The notes below the pieces were generated by a model. That model saw only the letters and a list, made by a program, of their open reading frames with translations, searched no databases and was not told where the DNA came from. Shown here piece after piece: positions 8,048 through 14,937 of a DNA stretch of 33,295 nt. Location: the NCBI GenBank assembly GCA_022825725.1, contig JAJDWE010000026.1, forward strand, positions 1 through 33,295, read 5' to 3'. The DNA comes from Gemmatimonadota bacterium (GTDB lineage Bacteria; Gemmatimonadota; Gemmatimonadetes; Palauibacterales; Palauibacteraceae). The stretch's first letter is position 1. Every line of letters begins with the position of its first letter. Position numbers and translations under genes: made by a program.

Positions 8048-9043
8048 CTACGCCGCCTGGCGGAAGAGGACTCGGCGGCCCCTCAGATCGAGGCGCTCGA
8101 CGCCGTCCACGCCGCTCCAGCCGTCGCCGGCCCTGTCGATGCGGCGGCCCGGGTCGAGGAGGACGCAGGAGGCCGGGGCGAAGCGGGCCGCGAGGCGCGC
8201 CCCCCGCGTCCGGTCGTCCAGCGCCAGGCGGGCCGAGGCGTGGGGGAGCGCGACGATCCCCTCGGCGATCCCGAGTCCCGCATCGAACACCTCGGGGTTC
8301 CCCTCCCCCCAGGGCGGCCGATCGTGAAAGAGGACGATGCGCTCCGTCAGCGCCATCGCGCCCGCCGAGCGGGCGATCACGGTGCGCCCTTCGAGGAGTT
8401 CCCGTCCGCCGAAGAGGCGAAGCCGGCTGAGCAGATTCGAGACGTGCCCGCCCTCGACGACGATCAACTCGACCCCCTCGAGGCGCACGTCCACCTCCCG
8501 TCGCTGTGATCGCACGGCATCGCGCTCACCCGGCGCCATGCGCCCTTCGAACTCCGAGCGAATCTCGACCACGCGATCCAGATGGCGGGCATCGAGGCAG
8601 CGAATCGCTTCGAGCGCCTCCTCCCGCTCGGCGGCGAGCACCGTCTCGTCCCCCCGCAGCCCGGTCAGCTGCCGATGGGCGTCGATGAGACCGTGGAGCC
8701 GCAGGTTGTAGGCGCGGCGCAGCGCCCTGAGCCGGTTCCGGCTCTCCAGGTGCGCACGCGCGAGTTCCGCGTCCGCCTCGGCGATCCGGTCGGAGCGCCG
8801 ATAGAGTTCAAGATCCACGACGCGATCCGCCAGGCGGCGGTTGATGAATCCTTCGTTCGCCTCCCGGTCCCGCCACCCGGCCGTGATGGCCGCGATCCGC
8901 GCGCCCGGCGACAGCGTGCCACGGGCCTCCAGTTCCCGCACCACATCGATGAGCGCAAGGTCGCCCCCTCGCGGACCCAGGAGGACGAGCCGGGACGTGG
9001 ACCCGGCGTCGTCCGTGGCCCGACGCCTTCTGGACACCCTCAT
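8048..9043 (-). CDS. Peptidase S51-like protein (cyanophycinase/dipeptidase E family) with helical insertion
   Basis: 331 residues. The class I glutamine-amidotransferase-like fold of family S51 is suggested by LVLLGPRGGD near the N-terminus, VVEGGHVSNLL at 195-205 and the nucleophile elbow ARSAGAM with Ser 226. Asp 241 and His 268 lie 15 and 42 residues later, close to the spacing of the Ser120/Asp135/His157 triad of dipeptidase E. Residues about 85-190 form a long charged helical, coiled-coil-like insertion not typical of the family. Known relatives cut Asp-X dipeptides or the isopeptide polymer cyanophycin. The ATG overlaps the upstream ATP-grasp stop as ATGA, so the two are coupled. It may trim or recycle the ligase product (inference). 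Confidence 0.78.
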   Translation of the reverse strand: MRVSRRRRATDDAGSTSRLVLLGPRGGDLALIDVVRELEARGTLSPGARIAAITAGWRDREANEGFINRRLADRVVDLELYRRSDRIAEADAELARAHLESRNRLRALRRAYNLRLHGLIDAHRQLTGLRGDETVLAAEREEALEAIRCLDARHLDRVVEIRSEFEGRMAPGERDAVRSQRREVDVRLEGVELIVVEGGHVSNLLSRLRLFGGRELLEGRTVIARSAGAMALTERIVLFHDRPPWGEGNPEVFDAGLGIAEGIVALPHASARLALDDRTRGARLAARFAPASCVLLDPGRRIDRAGDGWSGVDGVERLDLRGRRVLFRQAA

Positions 9044-10263
9044 GCGGCGCGCACTCTCACCCAGCGTCCGACCGCGTCGAGCATTTCGCGCAGTGCGTCG
9101 TAATCCGGGTGCCGCAGGCGGAGCCAGGCGTTCGCCATGTATCCGGCTTCCACTGGCTGGGTGGGCGTACCGGGCGGCGGCAGGTGCGTGTCGATGATCC
9201 ACTCCCCGAAGCGGGCTTCCACCTTCTCCAGACCCTCATACCCCGCGATCCGCCCATCGTTTTCGGGTCGCAACGTCACGATCCCCGCGGAGTACCGGCG
9301 CGACGCATCCCGCAGTTTCCGGCCGTGCACGATGCAGGCCGCCCATTCGCGGTACACGTCCATTTCGTTCGCCGCGCCGTACAGGTCCCAAGCCCGGACG
9401 CCGGGCGGACGGCAACCGATCTCGGAGAATCTGAGTCCCTTCTCTCCGAAGAACCATTCCATGTGGGTGGCGGAGGTCCCGATCTCGAGCGCATCGATGA
9501 CCCGCCGCCCAAGTTCGCGGACCTCCGCGTAGGCGCCGGCGGCGTCGATCCGGTTCGTGGCGATGAACCGGGGCGACACCTCCCGCGTCCGCATCGCCTC
9601 GAGCACGTTCGGGTAGTAGTGGGTCATGAAATCGTGGACGACCACGCCGTCCGCGGTGAGCGTGTCGTAGAAGGCCTCGTGTCCGTCCACGAACTCCTCG
9701 ACGGCGACTTCGGCGCCATGCCCGACGCCGAGGCGCGGGAGCAGCGCCACAAGCTGCGCCTCATCGTCGACGCGATACGTGCCCGAGGCGCCGGCCCCGG
9801 CGCGAGGCTTGACGATGAGCGGATAACCGATCGTCCGGCCGAAATCCGCGATCTCCTCGGCGTCGCCTCCCCCCATGGACTGAGCGGTCGCGATCCCGGC
9901 GGCGCGAAGGGCGTCCTTCATCGCCGGCTTGTCGCGGCACAGGTGCGCGGTCTTCACCGAGGTTCCGGCCAGTCCGGCGGCTTCCCGCACGCGGGCGACC
10001 GGAAGGATGTGGGCTTCCACCGTGGCCTCGAGGCGATCCACGGGCCGCCGCCGGTGGATCTCGTGAACGGCGTGCGCGAGCGCACCCTCGTCGCACACGG
10101 AGCCGACCTGCTCGTAGCACGTGAGCCACCCGTGCAGATCCGGGCCGAGCGCCTCCGCCGGGGCTTCGCCCACCGCGGACACGTCGGCGCCGATCTCGTG
10201 CAGACCGCGCACGAAGTCCTTCTGGTTCCCGGGAAACAGGGGTTCAACGAATACGACGTGCAT
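9040..10263 (-). CDS. ATP-grasp ligase, paralogue A
   Basis: 407 residues, first gene of the leftward operon. The N-terminal Rossmann-like pre-ATP-grasp domain starts MHVVFVEPLFPG. The conserved RDKPAMKDAL (110-119), YPLIVKPRAGAGASGTYRV (147-165), EEFVDGHE (189-196), HMEWF (267-271) and EIGCRPPG (281-288) mark the ATP-binding and metal-binding regions. The second metal-site position, usually Asn in E-x-N, is Gly here. The family makes amide, peptide or carboxylation-type products. The ATG at 10263 fits the paralogues' N-termini; an in-frame ATG at 10311 would add 16 unrelated residues. It shares a 123-base divergent promoter region with paralogue B. Substrate unknown. Confidence 0.86.
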   Translation of the reverse strand: MHVVFVEPLFPGNQKDFVRGLHEIGADVSAVGEAPAEALGPDLHGWLTCYEQVGSVCDEGALAHAVHEIHRRRPVDRLEATVEAHILPVARVREAAGLAGTSVKTAHLCRDKPAMKDALRAAGIATAQSMGGGDAEEIADFGRTIGYPLIVKPRAGAGASGTYRVDDEAQLVALLPRLGVGHGAEVAVEEFVDGHEAFYDTLTADGVVVHDFMTHYYPNVLEAMRTREVSPRFIATNRIDAAGAYAEVRELGRRVIDALEIGTSATHMEWFFGEKGLRFSEIGCRPPGVRAWDLYGAANEMDVYREWAACIVHGRKLRDASRRYSAGIVTLRPENDGRIAGYEGLEKVEARFGEWIIDTHLPPPGTPTQPVEAGYMANAWLRLRHPDYDALREMLDAVGRWVRVRAA

Positions 10264-10386
10264 TGCTTCGCCAACGACTCGTGGGAAAACTTCACTTTGA
10301 GGGCCCGACATAGTACAGTCCCTGCTCTCAAACGCCAGCCCGTCCGGCGGCGGCCGTCCGGCTCGCCGCGGCAACCTGGAAGATCC
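10264..10386. promoter_or_regulatory. Divergent promoter region of the ATP-grasp locus
   Basis: 123 bases between the leftward five-gene operon and the rightward two-gene operon. It is the only place where both can start. On the plus strand TTCACT (10291-10296) and TACAGT (10314-10319) are 17 bases apart, each matching 4 of 6 consensus bases of sigma-70 boxes; this stretch is locally AT-richer than its surroundings. I see no clear leftward promoter pair and no clean operator palindrome. A shared, co-regulated region is inferred from gene order. Confidence 0.35.
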
Positions 10387-11610
10387 ATGCTCAACGTCGC
10401 ATTCGTCGCCCCGTTCTATCTCCCTACCACGCTGCGCTTTCTGGAGGCCGCCGCGGGGCTCGCCGACGTGCGCCTCGGGGTCGTGACGCAGGAACCGCTC
10501 GAACGCACGCCGGCCTCCCTCCGGCAGCGGATCGCGGCGCACGTCCGGGTCGAGGACGCGCTGTCGGCGGAGGGCATCCACGTCGGGCTGCGCCGGCTCT
10601 CCGCCGAAATCGGCGGGATCGACCGTCTGCTGGGCGCGCTGGAGGAGCTTCAGGTACCGCTCGGGGAGCTGCGCGACGCGCTGGGCTTCGCCGGGATGGG
10701 CGGGGTCGCCGCGCGCAATTTCCGCGACAAATCCCTGATGAAGGACGTGCTCCGGGCACACGGCCTGCCCTGTGCCCGGCACGCGCTGGTCCGGGACGAG
10801 GACGAGGCGACGGCCTTCTCGGATGCGACGGGCTTCCCCCTCATCGTGAAGCCGCCGGCCGGTTCCGGCGCCCGCGGCACGTTCCGCGTCGAAACGCCGG
10901 CGCAATTGCGCACGGCGATCGCGATGTCGCGGCCGAGCGTCGAGCAGCCGACGCTCGTCGAGGAGTTCGTCGTGGGCGAAGAACACTCCTTCGACGCGGT
11001 CTCGATCGGCGGGCGCCTCGTCTGGCATTCGATCAACCACTACCTGCCTTCCCCGCTCGAGGTGCTGCGCGAGCCGTGGATCCAGTGGTGCGTCCTCCTC
11101 CCGCGGGAGGTCGATTCACCCCGGTACGAGGAGATCCGGCGCGTTGCCGGACCCGCGCTCGATGCGCTCGGGATGGAGACGGGGCTGAGCCACATGGAGT
11201 GGTTCCGGCGGCCCGACGGTTCGGTGGCGATCTCCGAGGTCGGGGCCCGCCCCCCGGGCGCCCAGTTCGTCACGCTGATCTCGCAGGCGCACGACTTCGA
11301 CCTCTACCGCGCCTGGGCCCACCTCCTGGTCTTCGACGAGTTCGATCCCCCGCCTCGCCCCTACGCGGCCGGCGCGGCCTATCTCCGGGGACAGGGGCGG
11401 GGCCCCGTGCGACGGGTGGCCGGCCTCGAGGAGATCGCGAACGACCTCGGGCCGCTCTGCGTGGAGTGGCGCCTCCCCCGAGCGGGACAGGCGCAGAGCG
11501 CGTCCTACGAGGGAGAGGGCTACATCATCGTCCGCCATCCGCGCACGGAGGTCGTCGAGGAGGCGCTGGGGCGGATCATCACCCGCGTACGGGTGGAACT
11601 CGCCACGTAA
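10387..11610 (+). CDS. ATP-grasp ligase, paralogue B
   Basis: 407 residues, the same length as paralogue A and similar along its whole length. The pre-ATP-grasp domain begins MLNVAFVAPFYLPT. RDKSLMKDVL (113-122), FPLIVKPPAGSGARGTFRV (150-168), VEEFVVGEEHSFD (191-203), SHMEWF (268-273) and EVGARPPG (284-291) correspond to the ATP-grasp motifs. As in A, the Asn of the usual E-x-N is Gly. The ATG is preceded by GGAAG 5 bases upstream. It starts the rightward operon and is followed after 33 bases by paralogue C. The pathway is unknown; keeping three paralogues suggests successive ligations with different substrates (inference). Confidence 0.86.
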   Translation: MLNVAFVAPFYLPTTLRFLEAAAGLADVRLGVVTQEPLERTPASLRQRIAAHVRVEDALSAEGIHVGLRRLSAEIGGIDRLLGALEELQVPLGELRDALGFAGMGGVAARNFRDKSLMKDVLRAHGLPCARHALVRDEDEATAFSDATGFPLIVKPPAGSGARGTFRVETPAQLRTAIAMSRPSVEQPTLVEEFVVGEEHSFDAVSIGGRLVWHSINHYLPSPLEVLREPWIQWCVLLPREVDSPRYEEIRRVAGPALDALGMETGLSHMEWFRRPDGSVAISEVGARPPGAQFVTLISQAHDFDLYRAWAHLLVFDEFDPPPRPYAAGAAYLRGQGRGPVRRVAGLEEIANDLGPLCVEWRLPRAGQAQSASYEGEGYIIVRHPRTEVVEEALGRIITRVRVELAT

Positions 11611-11643
11611 AGAAACGGCTCAACGGAACTACTCAACGGAACC

Positions 11644-12861
11644 ATGAACGTACTGATGATTTCGCCGGGTTACCCGGCCGAGATGACGTATTTCACACGG
11701 GGGCTCGCGGAGGTGGGCGCGAACGTCATCGGCCTGGGCGATCAGCCCGGGTCGGCGCTGCCCGAGGTCGCCCGGTCGAGCGTGTCCACGCACCTGCAGG
11801 TGAGGTCGCTGGCGGACGAGGCGGACGTGATGCGGCAGGTCGCCACGCTCGCCGAGCGCACCCGCATCGACCGCGTGGAGTGTCTCTGGGAACCCTTCAT
11901 GATCCTCGCGGCACGGCTGCGGGAGATGCTGGAGCTGCCCGGGCCGACCGTCGCGCAGACGCTCCCCTTCCGCGACAAGGAGGTGATGAAGGACGTCCTC
12001 GACGGCGCGGGGATCCGGACGCCCCGACACGGGAGGGCCACGAGCAGCGCCGAGTGCCGCGAGGTTGCGGAGCGCGTCGGCTTCCCGCTCATCGTGAAGC
12101 CCGTCGACGGTGCCGGCTCGGCCGACACGCACCGGGTCGATTCGGCGCGGGAGCTGGAGCGGATCCTTCCGGCCCTCCGGCACGTCCCGCAGGTCACGGT
12201 CGAGGAGTTCATCGAGGGTGAGGACATGACCTTCGACACGGTCACGGTCGGGGGTGTCGTCGCGCACTACAACATCTGCCGCTACTGGCCCCGTGCGCTC
12301 GAGTCGAAGACGCACGAGTGGCTCAGCCCCATCACGTATGCGCTGCGCGACGTGGAGGCGCACGACGTCGCGGCCGGACGCGAGATGGGGTTCGCCGTCC
12401 TCGCCGCGCTCGGATTCGAGACCGGCTACACGCACATGGAGTGGTACCGGACGGCGGACGGGGAGGCCGTGTTCGGCGAAATCGCCGCGAGGCCTCCCGG
12501 CGTGCGGACGGTCGACCTCATCAACTTCGCAAGCGACATCGACACCTATCGCGGGTGGGCCGAGGGCGTCGTGCACGCGAAGTGGTCGCAGCCGGTGGAA
12601 CGGAAGTACAACGCCTGCTGGATCGTCAAGCGGGCGCGCGGGCAGGGCCGGATCCAGCGCATCGAGGGGCTCGGGCCCCTGCTCCAGGAGTACGGCGAGC
12701 GGGTGTGCAGCCTCGATCTGCTCCCGATCGGGTCGCCACGGCGGAATTGGCAGGCCACGCTCGTCTCCGACGGGATGATCTTCCTCCGGCACCCCGACCT
12801 CGAGGCGCTGGAGACGGTCGCCGGCGAGTTCGCGACGCGGTTGCAACTCTACGCGGCCTGA
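11644..12861 (+). CDS. ATP-grasp ligase, paralogue C
   Basis: 405 residues, closely related in layout to paralogues A and B. It begins MNVLMISPGYPAEM, then shows FRDKEVMKDVL (109-119), FPLIVKPVDGAGSADTHRV (147-165), VEEFIEGEDMTFD (186-198), THMEWY (263-268) and EIAARPPG (279-286). The glycine-rich loop is less glycine-rich than in A and B (DGAGSAD against GAGASGT). The third position of the metal motif is Ala instead of Asn. The gene ends inside the convergent glgB gene: the last 13 bases of the two coding regions overlap (12849-12861). It probably shares a transcript with paralogue B. Substrate unknown. Confidence 0.86.
   Translation: MNVLMISPGYPAEMTYFTRGLAEVGANVIGLGDQPGSALPEVARSSVSTHLQVRSLADEADVMRQVATLAERTRIDRVECLWEPFMILAARLREMLELPGPTVAQTLPFRDKEVMKDVLDGAGIRTPRHGRATSSAECREVAERVGFPLIVKPVDGAGSADTHRVDSARELERILPALRHVPQVTVEEFIEGEDMTFDTVTVGGVVAHYNICRYWPRALESKTHEWLSPITYALRDVEAHDVAAGREMGFAVLAALGFETGYTHMEWYRTADGEAVFGEIAARPPGVRTVDLINFASDIDTYRGWAEGVVHAKWSQPVERKYNACWIVKRARGQGRIQRIEGLGPLLQEYGERVCSLDLLPIGSPRRNWQATLVSDGMIFLRHPDLEALETVAGEFATRLQLYAA
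12849..12861. other. Convergent coding overlap of ATP-grasp paralogue C and glgB
   Basis: The TGA of the rightward ATP-grasp gene (12859-12861) lies inside the end of leftward glgB, whose TAG is at 12849-12851. The 13 bases are read on both strands, so no terminator can separate the two transcripts at this point. Confidence 0.85.
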
Positions 12862-14870
12862 CCCCCCTTGCCCGGCGCTTCCGAGCGCGCGAGCACGAGA
12901 AAGCCCAGCGGCGGGAGATCGATTGGGAGCGAGGCGGGCCGTCCGTGGTGGGAGACCTCCTCCGCGCGAGCCGGAGGCGCGGTGCGTCCGCTCCCCCCGA
13001 AGTCCGGATCGCCACTGTCCAGCAGGACGCGGTACGGCCCGGCTTCGGGCAGGGCGACCCGATACCGCGGCCACGCCGTCGCGGAGAAGTTCGCGACGAC
13101 GACGACCGCTCCCTCCCACTCCGGCCGCCAACGCAGGTAGCTCAGTACGCTGTGCGACGCGTCGTGCACGTCCAGCCACTCGAACCCTTCCGGCCTGTGG
13201 TCGAAGGCGTGCAGCGCCGGTTCGCTCGCGTAGAGACGGTTCAGCGCGCGCACCCAGCGCCGGAGCCCGCGGTGCGCCCGGTACGTCGGGTTCGCTGACG
13301 CATCCGGAAGACCCCAGTCCAGTTCACCATCCTCGTCCCATTCCCGCCGCTCCCCGATCTCACCTCCCATGAAGAGCAGCTTGGCGCCGGGGTGCGTCCA
13401 CATGTAGCCGAGGAGGAGGCGGAGGCCGGCGAACTTCTCGTCGTCCGTCCCCGGCATCTTTTCAACGAGAGAACACTTGAGGTGAACAACTTCATCGTGC
13501 GAAAGGGGAAGCATATACCGTTCCGAGTACGCATAGTGAAGCGAGAACGTCAGGTGCCGGTGCAAGCGCGGCCGCCGCTTCGGTGGCGCGGCCAGGACCC
13601 GGAGCGTGTCGTTCATCCATCCCATGTTCCACTTGAAGTCGAACCCGAGCCCTCCCTCCTCCACCGGCGCCGTCACCCCCGGCCACGCGCTGCTCTCCTC
13701 CGCGAACAGGAGAACGCCCGGAAAGTCGCGGTGGGCCATCTCCGAGAGGCCCTTGAGGAAGGCGATCGCGCCGAGGTTCTCCCGTCCCCCGAGTTCGTTC
13801 GGCTCCCACTCTCCCTCATCCCGCGAATAGTCGAGGTGGAGCATCGACGCCACCGCATCGACGCGCAGGCCGTCCACGTGGTAGTGCTCGATCCAGTAGC
13901 GCGCGCTCGAGAGGAGGAAAGAGACGACCTCGGGGCGGTTGAAATCGAAGGCGAGCGTGCCCCAGTCCGGATGAACGGCCCGCGATTCCTCCCCCATCTC
14001 GTAGAGGGGCGCGCCGTCGAACGTCCGCAGGCCGTGGAGGTCGGGGCCGAAGTGGCCGGGCACCCAGTCGAGCACGACGCCCAGCCCCAGACGGTGGGCC
14101 TCGTCCACGAACTGCGCGAAGTCCTCCGGAGGCCCGTAGCGGGAGGTGGGGGCGAAGTACCCGACCGTCTGATATCCCCAGCTCCCGTCATACGGATGTT
14201 CCATGACGGGGAGGAGTTCGATGTGCGTGAAACCCAGGTCGGCCGCGTAGGGCAGCAGCTCGCGGGCGAGCGCGCGGTACCCCAGCCACGAGCCGTCGGC
14301 GTTCCGGCGCCAGGAACCGGGGTGGACCTCGTAGATGGAGATGGGGACTCCGGGAGTCGCGCGTTCCCGCCGGGTGTCGACCCACGCCGCATCCGTCCAG
14401 CCGTGCGGGGCGGCCGACACGACCCGCGACGCGGTGCCCGGCCTGACTTCGGCGGCGCGCCCGAGCGGGTCGGCCTTGTCGACCTCGAGGGGGAGTCCGC
14501 CCGCCGCGCCGTCCGTTCCGGAGCCCACCCGGAACTTGTACAGCTCTCCGGGCCGGACGCCGGGGACGAAGCGTTCCCACACACCGGTATCTTCCACCGG
14601 AGACATGGGATGCGCCTCCCCCTCCCACTCGTTGAACGAGCCCACGACGCTGACCCGGTGGGCGCGCGGGGCCCATACGGCGAACCGCGTGCCGCCCTTC
14701 CCGCCACGCGTGCAGGGGTGTGCTCCGAGGAGGCCGTGCAGCGCGGACTCCCGTCCCGCGTGGAACGCCTCGAAGTCGGACGCCTTCAGAGGGAACGAAG
14801 GGTCGCGTGCCGGGGTTTGGAGAGGTCCGGGCGGGCCGCTAGCTTTTTCCTGTTCGATCTGCCACCTCAT
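12849..14870 (-). CDS. glgB: 1,4-alpha-glucan branching enzyme (GH13)
   Basis: 673 residues from the chosen ATG. It transfers alpha-1,4 chains to 6-positions to build glycogen branches. The N-terminal CBM48 domain contains TRFAVWAPRAHRVSVVGSFNEW (61-82). The GH13 barrel shows DGSWGYQTVGYFAPTSRYG (228-246), nucleophile Asp 338 in DGLRVDAVASML, the acid Glu 391 in FAEESSAWPGV, and LSHDEVVH with His 458/Asp 459. A short C-terminal beta domain ends at about 670. ATG 14870 fits the conserved N-terminus; an ATG at 14948 would overlap glgA. It diverges from glgA across 67 bases, so expression is probably linked. The family call is certain. Confidence 0.96.
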   Translation of the reverse strand: MRWQIEQEKASGPPGPLQTPARDPSFPLKASDFEAFHAGRESALHGLLGAHPCTRGGKGGTRFAVWAPRAHRVSVVGSFNEWEGEAHPMSPVEDTGVWERFVPGVRPGELYKFRVGSGTDGAAGGLPLEVDKADPLGRAAEVRPGTASRVVSAAPHGWTDAAWVDTRRERATPGVPISIYEVHPGSWRRNADGSWLGYRALARELLPYAADLGFTHIELLPVMEHPYDGSWGYQTVGYFAPTSRYGPPEDFAQFVDEAHRLGLGVVLDWVPGHFGPDLHGLRTFDGAPLYEMGEESRAVHPDWGTLAFDFNRPEVVSFLLSSARYWIEHYHVDGLRVDAVASMLHLDYSRDEGEWEPNELGGRENLGAIAFLKGLSEMAHRDFPGVLLFAEESSAWPGVTAPVEEGGLGFDFKWNMGWMNDTLRVLAAPPKRRPRLHRHLTFSLHYAYSERYMLPLSHDEVVHLKCSLVEKMPGTDDEKFAGLRLLLGYMWTHPGAKLLFMGGEIGERREWDEDGELDWGLPDASANPTYRAHRGLRRWVRALNRLYASEPALHAFDHRPEGFEWLDVHDASHSVLSYLRWRPEWEGAVVVVANFSATAWPRYRVALPEAGPYRVLLDSGDPDFGGSGRTAPPARAEEVSHHGRPASLPIDLPPLGFLVLARSEAPGKGGQAA

Positions 14871-14937
14871 CGCGGCGCGTCCGTCCGGACCGGACGCCGT
14901 CCCTTGCAGCCACACGTTCGCCACTTCGCGACGAAGT
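14871..14937. promoter_or_regulatory. Short divergent glgB/glgA intergenic region
   Basis: 67 bases separate the likely starts of glgB (leftward) and glgA (rightward), so both promoters must lie here or reach into the coding ends. I cannot point to convincing -35/-10 boxes. If glgB used the ATG at 14948, the two genes would overlap at their 5' ends and no intergenic space would remain. Confidence 0.3.

Noticed and set aside
9044-9202. Longer N-terminus for the S51-like protein
   Set aside because: The added residues are basic low complexity antisense to nothing conserved and lie inside the upstream ATP-grasp gene. The ATGA overlap at 9043 is the better start.
10264-11040. Extended N-terminus of ATP-grasp paralogue A upstream of 10263
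   Set aside because: The frame stays open but codes for Arg/Glu-rich sequence antisense to paralogue B. MHVVFVEPLF at 10263 matches the N-termini of the paralogues.
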